A stretch of 64,000 nt of DNA from Actinobacteria bacterium OV320. Lineage in GTDB: Bacteria > Actinomycetota > Actinomycetes > Streptomycetales > Streptomycetaceae. Location: NCBI GenBank assembly GCA_001298545.1, contig LJCX01000024.1, positions 62,001 to 126,000 of the forward strand, read 5' to 3'. The notes under the pieces were generated by a model. It saw only the letters and a program-made list of their open reading frames with translations. It was not told the origin of the DNA and made no database searches. Position numbers and translations under genes: made by a program. Of the stretch, positions 55,524-62,611 are shown piece by piece. Each line of letters begins with the position of its first letter. Within the stretch, counting starts at the first letter, position 1.

Positions 55524-55883
55524 GTGAACCCCGACCTCGCGTTCCTCGCCGACTGCCGGACCCGGCTCGCCTTCGACCTCGTCTCCCACACCTGGAACCC
55601 GGTGGTGATCTGGGCGCTCAAGGACGGCCCCGGGCGCCCCGGTGAGCTGCGGACACGCATCGGCGGAATCAGCCAGAAGGTGCTGACGCAGACGCTGCGC
55701 AGACTGGAGGCGAACGGGCTCGTCACGCGGCAGGCGTACGGCGGGTCGCCGCCGCGGGGGGAGTACGAACTCACCGGCCTGGGACGGTCGTTGCTCCCGC
55801 CGATCCAGGCCTTCGGCATCTGGGCCCATGACCACGGGGACGAGGTGACCCGGGCCCAGGACCGCTACACGCGTGAGGCCTGA
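55524..55883 (+). CDS. HxlR-family transcriptional regulator
   Basis: The 119-aa winged-helix regulator (GTG 55524) shows the HxlR pattern: LAFDLVSHTWNPVVIWALKDGPGRPGELRTRIGGISQKVLTQTLRRLEANGLVTRQ, then the wing ending in GEYELTGLGRSL. It lacks the usual N-terminal cysteine pair. A TTG further upstream at 55458 would read through the tandem repeats. It is divergent from the F420-reductase-like gene, its likely target, and its 3' end overlaps the sigma factor gene by 19 bp. Confidence 0.88.
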   Translation: MNPDLAFLADCRTRLAFDLVSHTWNPVVIWALKDGPGRPGELRTRIGGISQKVLTQTLRRLEANGLVTRQAYGGSPPRGEYELTGLGRSLLPPIQAFGIWAHDHGDEVTRAQDRYTREA

Positions 55884-57559
55884 GCGACCGTCGCCGGGTC
55901 GGCCGGCGTCTCACGGGTGAGGTACTGCGGGACCGGTGTGTCGTCCTCGCCGGTGTCACGGACCAGGCCGTAGCGCCCGGCGCCCCGGCCGGGGCCGCTC
56001 GTGACGTCCTTCTCCACGGCGTCCCAGGTCGTCGGGAAGACGTTGAGGCCGTAGTCGGCACCCCGCTCGTTCACGGTGAGGGTGACGCTGCCGGCGAGGT
56101 AGAAGTACTCGTTCTGCCACATCTGCTGGGTGCCGGACGGCAGGACGGTGTAGCCGGTGGCCTTGCTGCCCATGCCGGTGGCGGTGGTGTCCGTGGCGCT
56201 GACGGGGTCGTCCATGCGACGGCCGCCGCCGGAGGCCACGTGGAAGAGCTTGCCCTTCAGCCCCGTCCAGCTCGGCATGACCAGGGCGCCGGACCGGTAC
56301 TGCGGCGATATCTGCCAGCGCACGAGGACATAGCCCTGTCCGCTGAGCGTCACGCCGTCCCCGCGGTGGTTCATGGTGGCGTGCGCGCCGCCGCTGCTGG
56401 TGACGCCGGACGCTGGCCGCTCCGGCAGGGCGGCGGGCGGGGTGTCCGGGTCGGGCGCGCTGTCGACGGCGTCGACGACACTCCCGTACCGGGCCGTCCT
56501 CCGCTCGCTCGCCGACGCCGAGGGGGATGCCGGCGGCGAGGCCGAGCCGGAAGGGGCGGGGCCGGGCGCGGACGGTCGGGTGGCGGGTGTGCTCGCCGCC
56601 GTGGGGACCACGGCCGCGCGTGCGGGCGGTTCGTCGGGGGTCTGGACGACGACGTAGGCGCCGCCCGCGGCGAGTGTCGCGCCGGCGGTGACCGCGACGG
56701 CCGGCTTGGTGAGCGCGGTCAGCACCTTCGCGGACCAGCCGACGGAGGCCGTGCCGGTGGCCGCGACGGCCGTCTTGCCGCCGAGCGCGAGGGAGATCGT
56801 GAAGCCGGCCGGCACCGGGACCAGCGCGATCCCGACGAGCAGCCGTTCCGCCGGCACGACGGACTCACGGGTGTCGCCGCAGTAGCCGCAGCCGCGGATG
56901 TGCCGGGCCAGCCGCTTGCGCCACACCGAGTCCGGCCGGCCGTTCCAGCGGGCGGTCAGTTCGCGCAGGTCGGGGCAGGCCCCGTCGAGGGCGCGGACGA
57001 TGCCCCGGGAGACCTCCAGGCGCTCCTTCACCCGCTGGACGCGCACGGCGGCGTGCTGCCTGCTGATGCCGACGGCCGCGGCCAGCTCGCGGCGGGTGAG
57101 CTCGCCCGCGACCTCCAGCCACCACAGGGACAGCAGTTGCCGGTCCTCGTCGTCGAGCCAGCGCGCCGCCTCCGCGACCTCGCGCCGCTGTCCCTCCAAC
57201 TGGAGCCGGAGCACGGTGAGTTCGGCGAAGTCGGCGGCTTCGCCGGCCGGCACGCCCTCGTCGAGGCGCTGTGGTGTCCTGCGGCGCGCGCGGTCGCGGA
57301 TCTGCCGCATGGCGATCGCGACCAGCCAGGAGCGGAAGCTGTCGGGGTCGCGCAGCGAGCCGAGGTTGTCGACGGCGCGCAGCATGGTCTCCTGCACGAC
57401 GTCATCGACGTCGGCGTGGCCGTTCAGGGCGCGGCCGACGATGTTGTAGACCAGCGGCAGCCAGCCCGCCACCAACTCGTCCAGCGCCCGCCGGTCGCCG
57501 GCCTGCGCGTCGGCGATGGTGGCCCGCCAGTGTCGGCCGGCCTCGGCGTACGTCCTCAT
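55865..57559 (-). CDS. ECF sigma factor fused to zinc anti-sigma motif, membrane helix and outside domain
   Basis: The 564-aa protein has sigma region 2 at about residues 25-95 (DVDDVVQETMLRAVDNLG) and region 4 at about 120-185 (RRELAAAVGISRQHAAVRVQRVKERL). Residues 220-227 are H-x3-C-x2-C, the anti-sigma zinc motif. A hydrophobic segment (about 287-310) should cross the membrane, followed by a Pro/Ala/Ser linker and a beta-rich domain of about 180 residues (GYVLVRWQISPQYRSGALVM). One polypeptide thus carries sigma factor, anti-sigma motif and an extracytoplasmic sensor, as in known fused ECF groups. Release of the sigma part by proteolysis is inference. Confidence 0.88.
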   Translation of the reverse strand: MRTYAEAGRHWRATIADAQAGDRRALDELVAGWLPLVYNIVGRALNGHADVDDVVQETMLRAVDNLGSLRDPDSFRSWLVAIAMRQIRDRARRRTPQRLDEGVPAGEAADFAELTVLRLQLEGQRREVAEAARWLDDEDRQLLSLWWLEVAGELTRRELAAAVGISRQHAAVRVQRVKERLEVSRGIVRALDGACPDLRELTARWNGRPDSVWRKRLARHIRGCGYCGDTRESVVPAERLLVGIALVPVPAGFTISLALGGKTAVAATGTASVGWSAKVLTALTKPAVAVTAGATLAAGGAYVVVQTPDEPPARAAVVPTAASTPATRPSAPGPAPSGSASPPASPSASASERRTARYGSVVDAVDSAPDPDTPPAALPERPASGVTSSGGAHATMNHRGDGVTLSGQGYVLVRWQISPQYRSGALVMPSWTGLKGKLFHVASGGGRRMDDPVSATDTTATGMGSKATGYTVLPSGTQQMWQNEYFYLAGSVTLTVNERGADYGLNVFPTTWDAVEKDVTSGPGRGAGRYGLVRDTGEDDTPVPQYLTRETPADPATVAQASRV

Positions 57560-57820
57560 GCCCGCACCCTCTCAGCCGGGACCCCGCTGTCCGCAAGGTC
57601 GGAGATCACATCCAGGGAGACGGCCCCGGCGACCCCCGGATAACACTTTTCCGGTCCCCGTAAGGGACACCCCCGGCAACTCCCCCATCTTGTAAGGCAG
57701 TTGCTCAGGGTTCCACCAGGGGTGGCCCCCTCCTCGGCGACGATACCCAGCGGGCGCCCACCACCGGAGGATCGGCACCAGTCCCTTCCGCCCCTCCGAC
57801 ACCCCGCCCCTGGAGCCCGT

Positions 57821-58969
57821 ATGCGCGCCCGCCGCCGCACCACCGTCCTCGCCGCCTCGCTCGTCCTCGCCCTCACCGCGGCCGGGCCGCTGGCCGCCCC
57901 CGCCTTCGCCGAGCCCGCCGTCACCCAGCACGCGAACAGCCTCGACACCCAGGCCCTCGTCGCCGCGCTCACCGGGCTCCCGGACCAGGACGCGACCGCC
58001 GCCCTCGTCCGGGTCGGCGGCACCGACGGCACCTGGCGCGGCAGCGCGGGCGTGCACGACCTGCCGAGCGCGGCACCGGCCGACCCCGACGCGCGGTTCC
58101 GGGCAGGTTCGACGACCAAGGTGGTGACGGCGGCGGCCGTCCTGCGGCTGGCGGCCGAGCGGAGGATCGACCTGAACACGCCGGTCCAGCACTACCTGCC
58201 CGGACTTCTCGGCAGGCAGTACCGGCCGATCACCGTACGGCAGCTGCTCAACCACACCAGCGGCATCCCGGCGGGCGACGGCCTGGGCGAGACCTTCGCG
58301 GAGGTGTACGCGCACCGCTTCGACACACTGACCCCGCAGCAGGTCGTGGCCTCGACGGCGGCGAAGGAGCCGGAGTTCCGCCCGGGGAAGGAGCAGCACT
58401 ACCTGAACATCAACTACACGATCCTCGGCCTGCTGATCGAGAAGGTGACCGGCCGATCGTACGCGTCCGAGGCCACCCGCCTGGTCCTGGCGCCCGCCGG
58501 CATGAACGACACGTACTTCCCCGGCACCGACCCGCGCATCGCCGGCCCGCACAACCGCGGCTACCAGGCGGTGAAGAAGGCGGACGGGACGACGGAGCTG
58601 GTCGACGTCACCGAGTGGAACCAGGCGGACCGGTTCGCGGCCGGCGACATGATCTCCACGACCGCGGACCTGGAACGCCTCCTCACCTCGCTCTTCCGGG
58701 GGCGCATCGTCCCCGGGCCCCAGCTGCGGGAGATGTTCACGGTCCCCGCGCACATCGACGGCGCCACCTACAGCGCGGGCCTGCAGCGCTTCGCGTACGA
58801 GGGGAAGGTCTACTGGCTCAAGTCGGGCGGCCGCTACGGCTACAACGCGCTGATCGCCGGCACCCGGAACCTCGGCCGCACCCTCGTCTACTCGGTCAAC
58901 TCCACCGACGCGAAGGGCGAGGGCATGAACCCGGTGGCCCAGCGCATCGCGATGGCCGCACTCAAGTGA
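57821..58969 (+). CDS. Secreted serine hydrolase, beta-lactamase/DD-peptidase family
   Basis: The 382-aa precursor has a Sec signal (about 1-30). The SxxK motif is Ser97-T-T-Lys100 in FRAGSTTKVV, the second motif is YLNINY and the third LKSGGRYGYN. This is the class C/D-alanyl-D-alanine carboxypeptidase family, acting on peptidoglycan or small amides. It lies 261 bp downstream of the divergently read sigma-factor gene; that gap contains only promoter material. Confidence 0.9.
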   Translation: MRARRRTTVLAASLVLALTAAGPLAAPAFAEPAVTQHANSLDTQALVAALTGLPDQDATAALVRVGGTDGTWRGSAGVHDLPSAAPADPDARFRAGSTTKVVTAAAVLRLAAERRIDLNTPVQHYLPGLLGRQYRPITVRQLLNHTSGIPAGDGLGETFAEVYAHRFDTLTPQQVVASTAAKEPEFRPGKEQHYLNINYTILGLLIEKVTGRSYASEATRLVLAPAGMNDTYFPGTDPRIAGPHNRGYQAVKKADGTTELVDVTEWNQADRFAAGDMISTTADLERLLTSLFRGRIVPGPQLREMFTVPAHIDGATYSAGLQRFAYEGKVYWLKSGGRYGYNALIAGTRNLGRTLVYSVNSTDAKGEGMNPVAQRIAMAALK

Positions 58970-58982
58970 CGGCGCGGCGGCC

Positions 58983-59522
58983 TCACTCCGGCGAGTCCTG
59001 CGACGCGTCGGCGGACGGGGTGGGCCGCGCCGCCGAGGACGTGCCCGACGTGCCCGGTTCGCTCGCCGTGGTCGGTTCCGTCGACTCGCTACGGTCGTCG
59101 CTGCCCATGGTCGGGACAGCGGTGCCGGCGGGCGCAGTCGACGTCCGCGGATCCGGGGCGGGGGTCGGGGCCCCCTCGGTAGGGCGCTCGGTGTCCGGCA
59201 CGGGCGAGGGCGGGAGCGAGGACGGGGGCGCGGTGGGCGGACGGCTCACCGACGGCGGGGCCAGCGGGACCGCCGGGCGTGGGGGTGCGTCCGACGCCGT
59301 CAGGCGCAACGGCAGCAGGACGGCGAGCGCGGCGATCCCGCAGGTCGCGCCGACCCCGGCCGCGGTACGCAGCAGCCGGCGGCGGACCGCGCCGCGGCGG
59401 ATCTCCTCGTAGCGGCCCGGCGGCGGGCCGAGGTGGCCGGGGACGGGCCCCAGGATGACGGTGAGGGGGTCGTCGGGGTCGAGGTCCGGGCCGTCGTCGA
59501 AGTCGTCAGTGGGTGTGATCAA
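58983..59522 (-). CDS. Single-pass membrane protein with long Pro/Ser/Thr tail, possible sigma partner
   Basis: This 179-aa protein has an acidic N-terminus (about 1-25), one membrane helix (about 51-72, preceded by RRGAVRRRLLR) and a disordered Pro/Ser/Thr/Ala tail to the end. TTG 59522 overlaps the ECF sigma stop by 17 bp, as anti-sigma genes often do, but no H-x3-C-x2-C motif is present. An anti-sigma role is inference from position and topology. Confidence 0.65.
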   Translation of the reverse strand: MITPTDDFDDGPDLDPDDPLTVILGPVPGHLGPPPGRYEEIRRGAVRRRLLRTAAGVGATCGIAALAVLLPLRLTASDAPPRPAVPLAPPSVSRPPTAPPSSLPPSPVPDTERPTEGAPTPAPDPRTSTAPAGTAVPTMGSDDRSESTEPTTASEPGTSGTSSAARPTPSADASQDSPE

Positions 59523-60006
59523 GGCTTCTCCTCAGGTGGGCGCGGAGCAGTTCGCGGGCCGCGTGCAGGTCGGCCTTGACGGTTCCTTCCTTGCGCCCGG
59601 TCAGCACGGCCACCTCCCGGATCGGCATGTCAGCGTAGTAGTGCAGCAGGATCGGGACGCGCAGCCGGTCGGGCAGGGACTGCACGAGCAGCCGCACCGA
59701 GGGGTCGGCCGGTTCGGCGGGCGGGGCGACGGCGGCCTCGACGGTGGCCCGGCGCAGGGCCCGGCGCTCGCGTTCGAGCTTGCGCCAGTGGTCGCGGACC
59801 AGGTTGGCGGCGGTGACGAAGAGGAAGCCCTGGGGCTCCGCGACGGCCGTCCAGCGGGCCCAGAGCCGGGTGAACGCCTCCGAGGCGATCTCGTGCGCCG
59901 TCTCGTCGTCGTCGACGAGACGGCGGCACCAGCCGGCGAGGCGCGGGTAGAGGGCGGCGAACAACTCGGACGCCGCCCTCTCACGGGACCGAGAGGGCCG
60001 TTTCAA
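59506..60006 (-). CDS. ECF sigma factor (sigma-70 family)
   Basis: The 166-aa sigma factor starts at TTG 60006, whose TTGA overlaps the sortase stop; longer open frames upstream are the wrong sequence for the family. Region 2 is visible as ETAHEIASEAFTRLWARW and region 4 as ADMPIREVAVLTGRKEGTVKADLHAARELL. It has no extra C-terminal domain. It lies between a sortase and a membrane protein in one overlapping operon. Confidence 0.87.
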   Translation of the reverse strand: MKRPSRSRERAASELFAALYPRLAGWCRRLVDDDETAHEIASEAFTRLWARWTAVAEPQGFLFVTAANLVRDHWRKLERERRALRRATVEAAVAPPAEPADPSVRLLVQSLPDRLRVPILLHYYADMPIREVAVLTGRKEGTVKADLHAARELLRAHLRRSLDHTH

Positions 60007-60623
60007 CGTTCTCCTGCGGGAGTCAGGGCGGCGAAGACGATCACGTTGTCGCGGTATCCGTCGCCGGCCCGCGGGCCGCCGCAGGTGATCAGACGCAGTT
60101 CGGGGCGGTCCACGTTCCCGTAGACCTTCTCGGTCGGGAACTCCGCCTTGTCGACGGTCGTCACCTCGGTGACGGCGAACTCGGCCGTCGTGCCGTTCTC
60201 CAGACGCGCCCGGATCCGGTCGCCCCGGCGCAGCCGGTCGAGGTGCCGGAAGACGCCGTCCCCGTACGTGCCGACCGTGACATGGGCGAGGATCACCGAC
60301 GGGCCGGTCTGTCCGGGCGTCGGCGAGTTCTCGTACCACCCCGCCCGGTCGTGCTCCTCGACCGGAGGAACCCCCACGGTGCCGTCGGCGGCCAGCCCCA
60401 GCCGCATGACCGGGGTGTCGACCCCGATCGCCGGAATCCGCAGCCCGACCGGCACCGAGCGCGCGAGGGGACGCGCCGCCCGGACGGAGGGGGCCGCGGA
60501 GGTGTCCGGCGTACGTGCGACGTCGCCCGGGGCAGCCGGGTCGGCCGGGTCGCCGGCACAGCCCGCGACCAGCGGCGCCGCCAGGGCCGAGAGGATCAGG
60601 GCGCGCCTGGAGAGCGGGCTCAT
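60003..60623 (-). CDS. Class F-like sortase, predicted lipoprotein
   Basis: The 206-aa protein starts at ATG 60623, overlapping the previous stop. An N-terminal signal ends in lipobox LVAGC (Cys22). The sortase domain (about 55-200) shows catalytic His114 in ILAHVTV, Cys181 in RLITCGG and Arg191 in GYRDN. Class F sortases are typical of actinobacteria, and their substrates are mostly unknown. The protein encoded upstream has a signal peptide and a C-terminal helix with Arg tail but no LPxTG. Confidence 0.88.
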   Translation of the reverse strand: MSPLSRRALILSALAAPLVAGCAGDPADPAAPGDVARTPDTSAAPSVRAARPLARSVPVGLRIPAIGVDTPVMRLGLAADGTVGVPPVEEHDRAGWYENSPTPGQTGPSVILAHVTVGTYGDGVFRHLDRLRRGDRIRARLENGTTAEFAVTEVTTVDKAEFPTEKVYGNVDRPELRLITCGGPRAGDGYRDNVIVFAALTPAGER

Positions 60624-60994
60624 GCGCCGGTCGCCCTCCGGCGCCGTACGACGTAGAAGCCCGTGCCGGCCGCCGCGAACACCGCGGCCGCGCTGCCGCC
60701 GATCAGCCCGCCGTGTCCCTCGGACGGCTCCTCGACCCCGGTGTCGGCGCCGCCCCGCGGCACCACACCGACCTGACTCGGAACGGCGGACGGAGCCGTG
60801 GTGGCATCGGCCGGGGCCGGGACCGGGCTCGCGTCCCCGCCCGCCTCGGTGGGGGCCGGCGTGGCGCTCTGGTCCGCAATGGTGGCGCCGGGCGTCGGCG
60901 TTCCGCCGTCGGCCAGTGCGGGCGCCGCGCCCGCCAGCAGGGCGGTGCCCGCAACTACCAGGGCGGCAAGGCCCGTTCGCGGCTTGAGTCGCAT
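60620..60994 (-). CDS. Small secreted membrane-anchored protein, possible sortase partner
   Basis: The 124-aa precursor has a Sec signal peptide (about 1-28, LAGAAPALA), an Ala/Pro/Thr/Val-rich middle, a GHGGLIGGSAAAVFAAAGTGFYVV membrane helix and an RRRR tail. The layout is that of a cell-wall sorting signal, but no LPxTG-like motif precedes the helix. Its stop overlaps the sortase start. It may be a cognate substrate with a variant signal, or a membrane subunit. Confidence 0.72.
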   Translation of the reverse strand: MRLKPRTGLAALVVAGTALLAGAAPALADGGTPTPGATIADQSATPAPTEAGGDASPVPAPADATTAPSAVPSQVGVVPRGGADTGVEEPSEGHGGLIGGSAAAVFAAAGTGFYVVRRRRATGA

Positions 60995-61116
60995 GAATCG
61001 CTCTCTTTCCTCGGTCCGTTGACGGATCGAGCGAAGAGACGAGACAGCCGGGCAGCGGGTTGTAAAGAACTGGCAAAGTCCCGATCGGGACCCACGGCCG
61101 CCGCGAAAGGCCGCCG

Positions 61117-62364
61117 TCAGAGCCCCGCGATCGCGTTCCACCGCTTGGCGAACTCCAGGCGCTCCGTGGAGGTGATGTCCCGTGCGATCGCGAGGTGTTT
61201 CCGCATGTCGGCGTCGGGGAAGATCAGCGGGTTCTCCGCGAGTGCCGCCGTCTCCTCGTCGTCCGAGTCGGCGAGGACGGCCTGGGCGGCGGGGACCGGG
61301 CAGACGTAGTTCACCCAGGCGGCGAGCTCGGCGGCGACCTCGGGTCGGTAGTAGTAGTCGATCAGCTTCTCGGCGTTCGCCTTGTGCCGGGCGAGGTTGG
61401 GAACCATCAGGGACTCCGCCCACAGCTCGGCGCCCTCCTCGGGGACGACGAAGCGGATGTCGGGGTTGTCGGCCTGGAGCTGGATGACATCGCCCGAGTA
61501 CGCCTGACAGGCCAGGACATCGCCGCTGACCAGGTCCTTGGTGTAGTCGTTGCCGGTGAAACGGCGTATCTGGCCGCGGCCGACCTGCTTCTCCACCTCG
61601 TCGCAGACCTGGTGGAAGTCGTCGGCCGTCCACTTCGTGACGTCCACGCCGTTGCCCTGCATCAGCAGCGCGAACGCCTCGTCCAGGCCGGACAGCAGTG
61701 TCACCCGCCCCTTGAGGTCGTCGGCCCACAGCTCCGAGACGCTGCGTATCTCCCGGCCCAGTTTCCGCCGGTTGTAGGCGATGCCCGTGATGCCGGACTG
61801 CCACGGCACGGTGCACACGCGTCCGGGGTCGAAGGCGGGCGAACGCAGCAGCGGGTCGAGGTACTCGGTGACATGGGGCTGCGCGGCCCGGTCCATCTCC
61901 TGCACCCAGCCGAGCCGCACGAACCGGGCGCACATCCAGTCGCTGATGACGATCAGGTCGCGGCCGGTCTGCTGATGGTTCATCAGCGCGGGGCTGATCT
62001 TGCCGAAGAACTCGTCGTTGTCGTTGATCTCCTCGACGTAGTCGACGGCGATGCCCGTGCTCTTGCGGAACGCGTCGAGCGTCGGCCGCCGGTTGGGGTC
62101 CTCGTCGTCGGTGTCGATGTAGAGCGGCCAGTTCGCCCAGGTCAGCCGCTTGTCGTCGGCGGAGAGGTCGGCCCCGGCGCGGTCACCCGGCCGTACGTAG
62201 GCGGCGGGCACCCCGCAGCCGGCGAGCCCGCCGAGCGCGGCGGTCCCCCCGAGCGCGCGCAGCAGGGAACGGCGGGACACGGCGCGGGAGCGCGAGGGAG
62301 TCTGGGGCACGCCGTCAGCATGCCGTGGGGCCGGCTCCCGGACAATCGACGCAGCGTCGAGCAC
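61117..62364 (-). CDS. Polyamine-binding lipoprotein PotD-like (copy 2, orphan)
   Basis: The 415-aa protein carries a twin-arginine signal (SRRSLLRAL) and lipobox LAGC, and matches copy 1 along its length (YYRPEVAAELAAWVNYVCPV, RFTGNDYTKDLVSGDVLACQAYSGD). GTG 62364 places the signal at the same depth as in copy 1; GTG 62310 is an alternative. No permease or ATPase gene accompanies it in the window, so it may feed the PotABC system at 44776-47681. The next gene upstream is an aldehyde dehydrogenase. Confidence 0.92.
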   Translation of the reverse strand: MLDAASIVREPAPRHADGVPQTPSRSRAVSRRSLLRALGGTAALGGLAGCGVPAAYVRPGDRAGADLSADDKRLTWANWPLYIDTDDEDPNRRPTLDAFRKSTGIAVDYVEEINDNDEFFGKISPALMNHQQTGRDLIVISDWMCARFVRLGWVQEMDRAAQPHVTEYLDPLLRSPAFDPGRVCTVPWQSGITGIAYNRRKLGREIRSVSELWADDLKGRVTLLSGLDEAFALLMQGNGVDVTKWTADDFHQVCDEVEKQVGRGQIRRFTGNDYTKDLVSGDVLACQAYSGDVIQLQADNPDIRFVVPEEGAELWAESLMVPNLARHKANAEKLIDYYYRPEVAAELAAWVNYVCPVPAAQAVLADSDDEETAALAENPLIFPDADMRKHLAIARDITSTERLEFAKRWNAIAGL

Positions 62365-62493
62365 ACCGCCCCCGACCCGACACCTTGTCGATCACCCCCC
62401 GGCCCACAGCAAAACCGAACGGCCCCCGACCGAAACCGGGGGCCGAACTCTCACAGGGGACGCCGGAAACCACACGCCCGGCCAAACCCCCCA

Positions 62494-62537
62494 AGGGGCG
62501 CGGGGAACTGCGCGACCAGCCACAGCGCACCCGCACC
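62494..62537 (+). repeat. Dispersed Streptomyces-type intergenic repeat, copy 2
   Basis: AGGGGCGCGGGGAACTGCG followed by CGACCAGCCACAGCGCACC closely matches the copy at 27186-27230. It lies in the 247-bp gap between the PotD-like and aldehyde dehydrogenase genes. Confidence 0.8.
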
Positions 62538-62611
62538 CGAACACCCCCAGCCGCGGCCGCAGCCGCAGCCATGCCACAGCGGCACGACACCAACCGCAGC
62601 CCAGCGGAGCG

